Assembly: GCA_023525915.1 (NCBI GenBank)
Contig: CP026657.1
Location: forward strand, 3,868,001 to 3,932,000
Direction: 5' to 3'
Length of the DNA stretch: 64,000 nt
Source of the DNA: Acetispira formosa (nom. nud.)
Lineage (GTDB): Bacteria > Desulfobacterota > Desulfarculia > Adiutricales > Adiutricaceae
This document shows, piece by piece, positions 26,384 through 35,600 of this stretch; the stretch's first letter is position 1, and each line of letters opens with the position of its first letter. The position numbers and the translations under genes were made by a program. The notes below the pieces were generated by a model, which searched no databases, was not told where the DNA came from, and saw nothing but the letters and a program-made list of their open reading frames with translations.

Positions 26384-26575
26384 TTATTCTTTCTTTACAT
26401 CCGACAAAAGCTTCCCACCTGTCCCGATATTTTCCAGTTCATTTTCTTTCAGATAGACCACGAAGGTTTCCTTAGGCATATTCAATATTCTCGCGGCACT
26501 ATCTGTAAACTCTTTGACTAATTGAGTTTTCTGCTCTTTGCTCAGCTTGCTCGATTCCATGGTGATAACCGGCAT
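26384..26575 (-). CDS. 4-oxalocrotonate tautomerase family protein
   Basis: 63 residues, the normal size of the small tautomerase subunit. After Met removal the N-terminal Pro (MPVITMESSKLSKEQKTQLV) is the catalytic base of the family. The rest is the beta-alpha-beta fold with a C-terminal G-G-K-L-L segment. Expected to be a hexamer catalysing keto-enol tautomerisation. Genes on both sides (AKR, cupin, hydrolase) suggest a small degradative or detoxifying route. Confidence 0.85.
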   Translation of the reverse strand: MPVITMESSKLSKEQKTQLVKEFTDSAARILNMPKETFVVYLKENELENIGTGGKLLSDVKKE

Positions 26576-26667
26576 TTTGACCGTCTCCTCTATTAAAATG
26601 TATTGAATAAATTACACCACTTTCCATCTTTCAGAAGGTATGGCTCTTGGTTGAGGCTAAGGCGTAT

Positions 26668-27075
26668 CTATTTAAGCTGTCCATATTCCTCATCTGAAAC
26701 CGGCTCCAGCCACTCCGTGGAGGCCCCTTCCATCGGAACGCTGATGGCCAGATGGGCGAACCAACTGTCTTTAGCCGCGCCGTGCCAATGCTTGACTCCG
26801 GCCGGGATATCAACCACATCTCCGGCCGTGAGTTCCCGGGCCGGCTGGCCCTCCGCCTAGTACCAGCCTCGCCCGTTGGTTACCAGAATGGTTTGGCCGC
26901 CTTTCTGGTGAATGTGCCAAAAATTGCGGCAGCCAGGTTCAAAGGTTACGTTGGCAATGAGCGCTTCCGCGTTGCTCAGCATTTGAATATAGCTGGTGCC
27001 GGTGAAGTATTGGGCGTAATCGTCATTGGTTCCTCTGGGGAAAACGCCGTTTTCGGTAAGTAGAAATTTTTCCAT
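26668..27075 (-). pseudogene. Cupin-domain protein interrupted by an in-frame amber codon
   Basis: A 136-codon frame from ATG 27075 to TAG at 26668-26670 encodes one continuous cupin, except for a TAG at 26857-26859 (codon 73). Before it: the cupin metal motif FWHIHQKGGQTILVTNGRGWY. After it, in the same frame: AEGQPARELTAGDVVDIPAG, VKHWHGAAKDSWFAHLAIS. In related proteins the missing residue is normally Gln or Glu (GRGWYQ-type), so a single CAG to TAG change explains it. Both halves are otherwise undamaged, indicating a recent mutation, suppression, or a sequencing error. Intact relatives are carboxymuconolactone-decarboxylase-associated cupins. Confidence 0.85.
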
Positions 27076-27111
27076 AATTTTTTACCACCTTTCGGAGTGG
27101 GTTAATTCAAC

Positions 27112-28290
27112 TTATTGCGGCAAGGGGATGCTCATGGCCACTGATTTTTTCTTAGGGCCTTGATGAGGCCGAGTCTTTCCATCCAATTTTTGCTCGCTCA
27201 GCCACTTTTGCAGATGAGCGGCGATTTCCTGGTTATTGAGGTCGGCGAAAGGCGCGTGGGTATTGCCTTTGAGGCCGATCTCCGGAAGACGTATCACAGT
27301 GGCGTTGCCGCCGTGGCGATTGACGGCCTGGGCAAACTGGCCGGCCCGGGCGCTGGCGATGCGCCAGACATCGACGTTGAAGACTTCGCTCGGCTCGGTG
27401 GAAATATTGTCGCCATAAACTATCAGAATAGGAGCCTTGGTCAGCTTTTGGAAATCTTCCAAGGGCACCATGCGCGGGGCCATATGGATATCAACGGTTT
27501 CGGCTTTGGCCGGGATATCGGCCGGCCGTTCGCCCTCCGGGAACACGAAGGCCCCCGGTTCGTAAGCCACCACAGCCTTCACCAGATCAGGGGCGGCCAT
27601 AGTTGTGAACCAGCCGTATTGGCCGCTGTTGGAGTGGGTGATAAGAATGGCCGGGCCGGTCTGTTCGAGCAAGGCGGCCATGGTTTGCCCCATGAGGCTC
27701 CGATATTCGTTGGTCATGGGTTCTTCGCCGGTATTGGGCGTCTGCTGCCGAAAAAATTGGTCTATGGACGCGGCGTCCTGGGGAAACTGGACGCCCGGAT
27801 AGATCGCGGGCGGATTGGGCGGCACCCATTCTCCGTTGCGGAAGGCGTTCCATACGCCGCTTTCCCGGGCCGTGGTCGGCACCGCGCCCGGATCGTCGGA
27901 ACGGGCCTGAGTATAACCGGCCCGGCCCCTTCTGGGCTGATCGACGATATAAACCGGCCAGTCGTCGCGGGTCAGGAGGGCCTGGAAGCCTTCCCGCCCG
28001 TCGGGGGTGGATTCCCAGCTTCGGCCGGACTGTCCCATCCCGTGCCACATGATCAAGGGGTATTCCCTGGCCTGGGCGGGAATATAAAATTGGGCGTAGC
28101 CATGATCTCCGTGGAAGGTGTCGCCGTCCGGTTTTTTAGTGACCGTGCCGCCGAAAAACAGACTGCTCATGGTTTTGAGGGTGATTGGTTTGACCTCTGC
28201 CTGGCCCAAAGCGGCGTCATCCGGGGCCAGAACCCAAGACAAGCCAATGGCCAGAAGCAACACCGCGCAATTTTTGATAGTTCTTTTCAT
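27112..28290 (-). CDS. Secreted alpha/beta hydrolase
   Basis: 392 residues from ATG 28290, which has AGGAG upstream; a longer frame to 28356 has no ribosome site. A signal peptide is clear (MKRTIKNCAVLLLAIGLSWV, then LAPDDAALGQA), so it is periplasmic or secreted. Alpha/beta hydrolase features: MWHGMGQSGRSWE (oxyanion loop), nucleophile elbow THSNSGQYG (Ser), later Asp in LIVYGDN and His in LKGNTHAPF. It is the first gene of the leftward cassette operon, divergent from the AraC regulator, with 293 bp between the starts. Substrate unknown; the export of this enzyme but not the others suggests it acts first on an external ester. Confidence 0.87.
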   Translation of the reverse strand: MKRTIKNCAVLLLAIGLSWVLAPDDAALGQAEVKPITLKTMSSLFFGGTVTKKPDGDTFHGDHGYAQFYIPAQAREYPLIMWHGMGQSGRSWESTPDGREGFQALLTRDDWPVYIVDQPRRGRAGYTQARSDDPGAVPTTARESGVWNAFRNGEWVPPNPPAIYPGVQFPQDAASIDQFFRQQTPNTGEEPMTNEYRSLMGQTMAALLEQTGPAILITHSNSGQYGWFTTMAAPDLVKAVVAYEPGAFVFPEGERPADIPAKAETVDIHMAPRMVPLEDFQKLTKAPILIVYGDNISTEPSEVFNVDVWRIASARAGQFAQAVNRHGGNATVIRLPEIGLKGNTHAPFADLNNQEIAAHLQKWLSEQKLDGKTRPHQGPKKKSVAMSIPLPQ

Positions 28291-28582
28291 GGTTTTCTCC
28301 TGTCGCACATGATCTGTTCTTAATTTATCAGGGCCGGGCGGAAGTAAATAGACCATTCCTGCCTAATTTCTGCCTATTTCTCTAAAACAAGTGACTATGG
28401 GGATAATTTGTGGCAGGATAGACCTAAAGGCGGCAGGAAATGGTTACTTCGATATTCCTTAAAGCGCCACAGCAAAAACCGAGATTAAGACCTCAAAGCC
28501 TTATTCAGAGAGTTTGTATAAACTGCCTTATTTTATTTGCTAATGCAGCAGAAGGCTATTCCGGGAGGGTGATCTGATCATT

Positions 28583-29524
28583 ATGGAGAGTAATCGCGTT
28601 GATGCGGAAAAAAGCTGGCTATTACTGAGGGACGGTATTTGGCGGAATACGCTTACCGGCCCGGGAACGCATGAAACCGGAATCAAAGGTTTTGCCTTTC
28701 ATCGCCAAGTGAGCAACCAGGACCCTAAGCCGCATTTTTTTCAACCGGTAATCATTGTGGTAGCCCAGGGGAAAAAAATGATCCGAATAGGTGATGAAGA
28801 ATTTAAATACGGCGAAAACATCTGCTTCGTGGCCGGCGTGGACATGCCGGTTACCAGCTGCGTCATGGAAGCCAGCGAGGAAAAACCATATCTTTCCATG
28901 TCGCTGTATCTGGATACCGGCCTTATAGCCGGCCTGGCTTCAAAGGTGCCGCCCTCGACCGGCATCGGAGGCGGATTGACCATGGGAGCCATGATTCAGG
29001 AAGTCGAGCCGGATTTACTGGACGCCTTCTTGCGGCTGTTGGAGCTGGCGGAGAGACCGAAACAGATTCCGGTCATGAAAGAGCTGCTTATCCAGGAGAT
29101 ACATTATCGGCTGCTGGCCAGCCCCTTCGGCCATGTGCTGCGATCACTGAATACTTTCGGGTCGCAAGGGTATCAGATCGCCCAGGCAATTTCCTGGCTG
29201 AAAGAGAATTATACGGAGCCTCTGCTGGTGGAACAACTGGCCGATCGAAGCAACATGGCCCCTTCCACCTTTCACCGATATTTCAAGGAAGTCACCACCC
29301 TGAGCCCCTTGCAGTATCAGAAACGCCTGCGATTGGGCGAGGCCCAGAGGCTCATGCTGTCGGGAGATCATGACGTCACCCAGGCCGCCCTGGCCGTGGG
29401 CTACGAAAGTCCTACCCAGTTCATACGGGAATACAAGCGGCTTTTCGGTGAACCTCCGAGGAGGAATATAAAGCATATTAGAAACATGCCGCATGATTAT
29501 GAACAAAGCCTGGCCTCGGCTTAG
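28583..29524 (+). CDS. AraC-family transcriptional regulator
   Basis: 313 residues. N-terminal AraC_N-type sensor domain (HFFQPVIIVVAQGKKMIRIG, then EFKYGENICFVAGVDMPVT) and a C-terminal double HTH: EQLADRSNMAPSTFHRYFKE and DVTQAALAVGYESPTQFIRE, with the family ending EYKRLFGEPPRR. It faces away from the hydrolase-cupin-tautomerase-AKR operon across a ~290-bp gap, so it most likely regulates that operon in response to its substrate. The ribosome site (GGGAGG) is ~12 bp from the ATG, a little far. Confidence 0.92.
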   Translation: MESNRVDAEKSWLLLRDGIWRNTLTGPGTHETGIKGFAFHRQVSNQDPKPHFFQPVIIVVAQGKKMIRIGDEEFKYGENICFVAGVDMPVTSCVMEASEEKPYLSMSLYLDTGLIAGLASKVPPSTGIGGGLTMGAMIQEVEPDLLDAFLRLLELAERPKQIPVMKELLIQEIHYRLLASPFGHVLRSLNTFGSQGYQIAQAISWLKENYTEPLLVEQLADRSNMAPSTFHRYFKEVTTLSPLQYQKRLRLGEAQRLMLSGDHDVTQAALAVGYESPTQFIREYKRLFGEPPRRNIKHIRNMPHDYEQSLASA

Positions 29525-29633
29525 TTTTGGGTTTAATCAAAAAGTAAAAACATTTTTCCATGATGACATCACCAGAGAAACTGCTTTGGCTGAGGGAATG
29601 AAACGCCACCCTGAGCTTAACCCCACGACGGCA

Positions 29634-29699
29634 TGGTTGACAACAATCAAGATGTCATTTCAAGATGGCGATATATACCTAAAATTATTATAAAAGCAT
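29634..29699 (+). repeat. Right copy of 66-bp diverged direct repeat flanking the redox cassette
   Basis: Partner of 23531-23596, same orientation, ungapped. The weak match continues ~25 bp further upstream in both copies (TGAGC and CCCAC blocks). The coding-like tail here ends MSFQDGDIYLKLL then stop. Together the copies bracket exactly the AKR/tautomerase/cupin/hydrolase/AraC genes. Confidence 0.7.
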
Positions 29700-29702
29700 T
29701 AT

Positions 29703-29732
29703 CCTGCCCTGGGCTGGAAAGCCCAGGGCAGG
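29703..29732. terminator. Bidirectional terminator after the coiled-coil protein gene
   Basis: CCTGCCCTGGGCT pairs perfectly over 13 bp with AGCCCAGGGCAGG around GGAA. On the plus strand TGCGTTTT follows. Confidence 0.65.
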
Positions 29733-29750
29733 TGCGTTTTAAAAAGGCCG

Positions 29751-30848
29751 TTAAGCGGCGGCGGGCGTTGGTTCATCCGTGATATTCGCGGATACATTGG
29801 CGGGAGAACCTTCTGGCTGTGTTTTGGCGGCCAGGAAGGCTTTGCCGGAGTTGAGGATCGGGGTGGTGCCGATCTTCACGCTCTTGAAGATAGCGGTCTG
29901 GAGATTTTTGGCCTTCTCCTTCACCTCTGCGGCCGTTTGCTGGTCAACGTTCTCACTGGACATTTTCTGGTTCACATGGTTCACCCATTCGTCAACCAGT
30001 TTTTCCTTCCCTTGGAGTTTGGTCAAGAAATCAAGGGCGGACTGGGTGAGGTCTTTGAGGTTCCGGCTGGTGTAGCCGGCGGCCCGGAGGGTCTGGTTTT
30101 TGCTGTTCTTCTCGGCCGCCGCATTGGCCTTCTGGACTTCGGCGGCGACGGCGGGAACGGTCATCAGTTCCATCTGGCCGATCTGGGTATTAAGGGCGTC
30201 CAGCACGGTTTTCATGTCGGAAGCCTTAACGAACAGGCCTTCGGCCTTGAGGGCGGCGGCTTCATCCCCCTGGGAAACATCCAGTTCCTTCCGGAGATTC
30301 TGGAGCTTCTTGATCTGACCGGGGAGCCCCACGCTGAAAAATGCTCTCAGATGATCGACCAAAGCGGCGACCATCTTCTTGACCGCTACGATAATGGCCT
30401 CGACCCCACGGGCGATCTTGGCTTCGGTCGCCATCATCAAGGCTTTGTAAGCCTCACCGTTCTTGGTGGGGACTTCGCTGAAACTTTCGAGGCCGATCTG
30501 GCCTTTGGTCAGCCTGGTCAGGTTGCCGGTAATATCCTGGGCCGCAAACGAAGCCCTGGAAACCCCGTGGCATTCCATGAACTTTTTCCAATTGACCAGG
30601 TACTCTACGGCTGATTCGACTTTTTCTGCCATTTTTTCAGCCTCTTTCAATTGGGTTAGGATGCCGATGATTTGTTGTACAGTTTGGATCATCTCGTCGA
30701 TCACCTCGATGGCGGCCTCCTTCGAGATGTCGGCCTGCTCGTCGGTCATGCCATCGATAGAGTCAATAAGCTCAACAAGTGAGAAATCGTCTTCATCTTC
30801 GGCAGGCTCTTCCGCCAACATGTCTTCAATAAGATCATTGTTCATCAT
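29751..30848 (-). CDS. Unrecognised helical/coiled-coil protein
   Basis: 365 residues from ATG 30848 (MMNNDLIEDMLAEE), a longer frame to 30941 lacking support. The N-terminus is strongly acidic (EEPAEDEDDF), then an almost fully helical protein rich in Lys, Glu, Ala and Leu, with coiled-coil-like stretches (MIQTVQQIIGILTQLKEAEK, ADMKTVLDALNTQIGQMELM). No cysteine cluster, enzyme motif or membrane segment. A hydrophobic helix pair in the middle (VEAIIVAVKKMVAALVDHLR) could interact with membranes, as in pore-forming or TelA-like proteins, but this is a guess. Single-gene unit with its own terminator. Confidence 0.7.
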   Translation of the reverse strand: MMNNDLIEDMLAEEPAEDEDDFSLVELIDSIDGMTDEQADISKEAAIEVIDEMIQTVQQIIGILTQLKEAEKMAEKVESAVEYLVNWKKFMECHGVSRASFAAQDITGNLTRLTKGQIGLESFSEVPTKNGEAYKALMMATEAKIARGVEAIIVAVKKMVAALVDHLRAFFSVGLPGQIKKLQNLRKELDVSQGDEAAALKAEGLFVKASDMKTVLDALNTQIGQMELMTVPAVAAEVQKANAAAEKNSKNQTLRAAGYTSRNLKDLTQSALDFLTKLQGKEKLVDEWVNHVNQKMSSENVDQQTAAEVKEKAKNLQTAIFKSVKIGTTPILNSGKAFLAAKTQPEGSPANVSANITDEPTPAAA

Positions 30849-31099
30849 AATCGTAAATCCCTTCAAAATGTCTGATACATAACACCTTGCTAAGTGTGGG
30901 ACGATACGCCCATAGAATGATGGATAGGGAAATATGATCATTTTTGAAGTGGAGAAAATACGGTATCAGGAGCGTGCATTATTCGGCGGGTGGAAGAAAT
31001 CAAGATCATTAAAAATTAAACAACATCTTCGATCCAGGCAACCGGTCCGACAGCCGGCCGGGAGGTCGACGAACCTGGGCCCGAATCATACACTGCCAT

Positions 31100-31384
31100 T
31101 CATTCGAACGGATCTCCATCCATAGCCACGATATCATCTATCGGGATAACAGACCCATCTAGCATTACAAGTGTTTGCTCGTATTCATTGATCTTTTTGA
31201 CCGCCCCGGTTTTGACGACGTAAGCGCCGCCCGCCTTGCGCTCATCCGGCAGAAAGTAGGTGACGGATATTTCAGGGCGATCTGAGCCTTGGCCATTGGT
31301 GCTGACAAAACCCACAGAAAACCCATCAGCATAGAAAATAAAAATCTCATTATAAACACTAACCTTTCTGCATGCCGTTTCCAT
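31100..31384 (-). pseudogene. YolD-like domain protein fragment
   Basis: The last ~55 residues match the YolD-like pattern well as I recall it: EISVTYFLPDERKAGGAYVV, then TGAVKKINEYEQTLVMLDGS and VIPIDDIVAMDG. YolD-like genes are usually ~110 residues and sit beside DinB/UmuC-type polymerase genes; here the N-terminal half is replaced by unrelated sequence (METACRKVSVYNEIFIFYAD) and no polymerase gene is nearby. It is therefore best read as a truncated remnant, although a 94-codon frame remains open. The 30849-31099 stretch beside it holds no gene. Confidence 0.5.
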
Positions 31385-31435
31385 GGGGCAAACAAGCTCA
31401 ATCGCCTGGGTAATAATTAGGAATCACCATTTTTA

Positions 31436-31999
31436 TCATTGTACCACTTGCCATAATAGATTAGATACGTCCCGTTCGGCTCCATGCACCATTGTCCGAT
31501 GCAATGGTGTAATTAGGTACGCTACCTCATTGCAGATTTCTTCGATTTCCGGGTAGTGAGCCTCCATCCGAGGAGCAGCCAATTCAAAACGGGTAATAAA
31601 TGTCGCGACCGGGTCGATATCAAAACCAATCACCCGAGCATTGCAACGCATGGACTCCACCAAGCTTGTCCCACCGCCGATGAACGGGTCAAGGACGATA
31701 GCGCCACCAACTGAAGCCTGACCGAGATAGGTATCCCAGAATGCGTCCGCCTTTTCAGGGGTGAGCGTCAGCGCAGTAAGTATCGAACGAAACTGAGAGC
31801 CCACCCGCCGTGCAAACCAGCGGTGAACCCGGTACAATGGATTAGAGCCCTGTCCTTCACGTAGAGCCAATTCTGCGATTTGGGCAATAGGGATGCACCC
31901 TGTTTCCAATAAGGTACGCGTCGGCCAGCCGCCAAAGACATCATCTTTATGACTTGCCACCCCTCGCTTTATCTTATTTCTCTTAAACACGGAGCTCAT
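31436..31999 (-). pseudogene. Truncated DUF1156-type DNA adenine methylase
   Basis: 187 residues. The N-terminus NPLYRVHRWFARRVGSQFRS and SAM-binding motif I LDPFIGGGTSLVESM with GFDIDPVATF are those of DUF1156/zinc-ribbon adenine methylases, which are normally several hundred residues longer. The frame stops at LLWQVVQ, where relatives enter the zinc ribbon, and the catalytic DPPY motif that comes later is missing. So it cannot methylate. Its ATG overlaps the upstream gene's stop (ATGA). Confidence 0.65.
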
Positions 32000-32508
32000 T
32001 TGTATCCATAACCGCCGTTCTTTTCCGCCTTTTTTCCTGAGAACTGCGCCTTCGCTTCAAAAATTGCCATTCTATCATTCGAAGAAAGGGCCCCTTCTTT
32101 GACGATATGAAAGCCAATTATATCAGCGCCTTTAGTAGGCTCATTACGAATTGTTTTATCGCCATAGCGTGTTCGCGGAGCCCAGTAGCCAAGTAGGTAT
32201 TCAAGAAAATCAGCAGCCAGCACTTCTCCAAAGTCGCCAGCACGGATACTTGGCCCTGGTGCATTTTTTGGGTCTGGAAACTTTATGGAATGGAGATACT
32301 CTTTACGCGAACAGTTGTACCCTTTGCGCCAATAGTCAATTTCGCTGCCAAAGCAGTAGTGGTTGCGAAAGTGTTTCGCCCATGCGGAGAGCACAGCCTC
32401 GTCGTTCTCATGACGGAACTCCCAGACTTCGACCTCCTTGCCGTCGGTAGTCTTCAATCGTTCCTCAGTGTCGGCGAACCATTTAATGCGTTTAGAAGTC
32501 CAGGGCAT
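31996..32508 (-). CDS. PD-(D/E)XK-like nuclease-domain protein, probably C-terminally truncated
   Basis: 170 residues. A nuclease-like pattern is visible: GDFGEVLAADFLEYLLG, then KGADIIGFHIV (Asp) and MAIFEAKAQFSGKKAEK (E-x-K), as in DUF1837/HamA-type and other restriction-like domains. In relatives the region after the E-x-K continues with a helical segment; here it ends abruptly in NGGYGYK at the overlap with the truncated methylase. Both genes thus look cut around the same point, consistent with deletion decay of an older restriction or defence unit. Family assignment is tentative. Confidence 0.55.
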   Translation of the reverse strand: MPWTSKRIKWFADTEERLKTTDGKEVEVWEFRHENDEAVLSAWAKHFRNHYCFGSEIDYWRKGYNCSRKEYLHSIKFPDPKNAPGPSIRAGDFGEVLAADFLEYLLGYWAPRTRYGDKTIRNEPTKGADIIGFHIVKEGALSSNDRMAIFEAKAQFSGKKAEKNGGYGYK

Positions 32509-32634
32509 CCAGATACAGTCCTTGCTTGAGCTAAAGTTTGCTTGAACAGACCGCTGCTTTCTGTAACATCAGACGTTTAGGTAATTTCTAAGAATCGCGC
32601 TTTTAGTTGGATCGTCTGGTGCATTTCAATAAAA

Positions 32635-35600
32635 TCAACTTATTATTCGAAATTCTTTCCAATCCGAGGCGACCTTAAATTCCAAATCATTCTCCAAGGC
32701 CTTGAAGTGCTCCCGCCCGCAATGAATTTTTAACTTTTCCTTGAGGCGCAGTTCGGCTTCTTTGGCGCTTCCTTTGGTTTCCAGGACAAAATATAGCTTT
32801 TGGGCTCCATCGCGGTCCAGGTAGACGGCCCAATCGGGGTTGTAACTCCCTAAAGGCGTCTCGATTTTGAATTTGGACGGCAGTTTGAAGAACATTTTTA
32901 CGTCCGGGTCGTTGTCCAGGGCTTGGGCGAAGGGCTTTTCCACGGTTTCGCTGTCGTAGACGATGTGGTCGTAGAGGCTATGGCCGACAGGTACCGCGTT
33001 GTTGTCCAGGCTGGCCAGAAGTTCTTCGCTGTCGAATATTTCCTGGACGTAATACTCCTGGCCGGCCAGCTTCATGTAGCGGATGCCGTCTATTTCCAGG
33101 GAGTGGATGGCTTCGTTGATCAGTGGAATGCTCTTTTCAATGAAAAGTTGCGGATTGTTGACGAAATCAGTCAGGCGGCCGCTTTCGATCAGCAGGTCGC
33201 GGCCCAGTTTGAGAGTCAGGCCGCATTCCTCCTGCCAGATCAGAAGAATATCAGGCAAGGGGTTGGCCGCTTCCAGGTCGGCGGTGCGCAGGCCGCGTTC
33301 GGTGTGGGTGACGCCTGACTTTTCGATGTTGAGGTCGGCGGTCTGGGTCACCATGCGGGTTTTGGGGATCGGCTCCATAGTCTTCAGGGCTTTGAGGCAT
33401 TTGGCCGTAAGTTCGGCCTGATCGACTGCGACCCGGTAGGTGGTCTTGTGTTTGATGCGGTCCCAGATGGCCATGAACTCGGGCGACAGCAAGGCCCGTT
33501 TGTTGAGCTTGACCGTAACGTCTTTGGAGGCGTCTCTGATTTTCGGCCGGTTGTCGGCACGGCGGATGACCGTTTCCAGCTTTTGGCGGGCGGCTTCGAA
33601 TTTCTGGGGCAAGTCCAGAGTTCCGTCCCGCAGGGCCTCTTTCATGGTCTGGGCCATGCGGCCGCTCTTGTCGATATACTTCTTTTTCTGGAAATGATCG
33701 ACCAGTTCTTTGGCCTCGTCGTAATCTATGGTCTTCTCTTCGGTGATGACAGCGGTATAGGTGAGGCCGGAGATGGATTCGCCAGCCAGCGGGGTTTGGG
33801 GGCTGGCTTCGACCAGCCTGGCCACCGCCTCGGCGGCCGGGGTCAGTTCGGGCGGCAGTTCCACCTGGCCGGCGTTTAAATCGGCCGCCAGTTTTGCCGT
33901 GGCGGAGCCGTCATCTTGCAAGTAGCCCTGGCGGGTCAGTTCCTGGACGAACTGTTCCGCCTGAGCCGGGGCCAGAACCTTTTCAACCGTCTTCGGCTGC
34001 TCATAGGTCAGACCGGAGAAAAGAGCGATTTCCAGCACCCCGAATTTGAGGCCGGTTTCGTCCTCGATTTCCTTCTGCAAATTCTCGGCGAACTCGGCAA
34101 AGCTTTCACTGGCCATGACGTGGAGGATGTTGATGTTTTTGTCCTCCAGGCGTTCGCCGTCCTGATTGACGCAGAGGCGCAGGCCCCGGCCCACTTTCTG
34201 ACGGCAGGTGAAGGTGGATTTCTGCTCCAGCAGGGTGCAGACCTGGAAGACGTTGGGATTGTCCCAGCCCTCTTTGAGGGCGCTGTGGGAGAAGATGAAG
34301 CGCAGGGGGCTGTCAAAACTTAAGAGCCACTCTTTGTCTTTCATGATGGTGTTGTAGGTGTCGTAATCATCCTGGGAGTCGCCCTTGGTGTTTTTATAAT
34401 GGCCCTTCTTGTCCTGGGAAAAATAGCCATCATGTACTTTTTCGACCGGCAGGGGGAAGCGGCTTTTCAATTCGGCGAATTTAGGCAGGGCCATCAGTTC
34501 GTCGTAACATTCCGCGAACATCAGGGCGTAGGGGCCGGGCGAGCCGTCTTCGGTCCGGTATTTTTTGACTTCATCAATAAAGAACAGGGACAAGACCTTG
34601 ACGCCATGCTGTTTGTAACGCAGTTCCTTCTCCAGATGGGTTTCAATGGTGCGCCTGATCTGGGCTCGGCGGACGGCGTTTTGATCTATATCACCCAACG
34701 GCTGACTGTAGCGGACGAACTCGGTATTGTCGAATTCCACTGCTTCAAAGTCGGGGGTGCAATCGATGCCGGCCACCTTGTAGCCCTGATAGAGCTCCCG
34801 TTCGCCGGAGAGAATGAACAGATCGTCGCCGGGCTTGACGGTCAAGGCTTTGCGGGTGACCACGCCGCTGACGGACCGGACGTCTATCTCCAGCCTGGCC
34901 CGAAAGCCCTTGTCCTGCCTGGTGGAAATGAGGCGCACATAAGGCTGGTTGTGGGCGTGGGCCACCTGGCTGGAGGACACGCTGATCTGCTTGACCAGGC
35001 CCATCTGATAGGCGTCCACCGGGGTCAGGCGGTAGACAGTATTGATCTTTTCCCGGTGCGTAGCTGAATAACGCAGTACACACAAGGGGTTCAGGCTGGC
35101 TATGGCCTCTTTAGCCTTGGGGGTGTTGTCCACGCTCTGAGGTTCGTCGATGATGACGATGGGGTGGGTATCCTGGATGAAACGCATGGCCGTTTCACCG
35201 TTGAGCCGGTCCTGGGCCTGGTTGATAACGTTTTCGCTCTTGCGGAAGGCGTCGATGTTGATGATCATGATTTCTATTTCGCTGGAGGTGGCGAACTGGC
35301 GGACGTCGGACAGGCGGGCGCTGTTATAGATGAAATAGCGGTGGGGCACATGGTCATAGATCAGGGCGAAATGTTCTTCAGTGACGGCCAGGGATTTTCT
35401 CACCCCCTCGCGGATGGCCACCGACGGCACCACGATGATGAATTTGGTGAAGCCGTAGCGCTTATTCAACTCCAGGATGGTCTTGGTGTAGACGTAGGTC
35501 TTGCCGGTGCCGGTTTCCATTTCCACGCAGAAGCGTTTGTCGGCGGCTGAATCGCTCAGGGGTAGATTGTGGCGTTTCTGCACGGCCTTGAGGTTGGCCA

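Noticed and set aside
26857-26859. Pyrrolysine or other recoding at the cupin TAG
   Set aside because: The expected residue is Gln/Glu, one transition from CAG; no downstream insertion element or other internal TAG was seen, so mutation is simpler.
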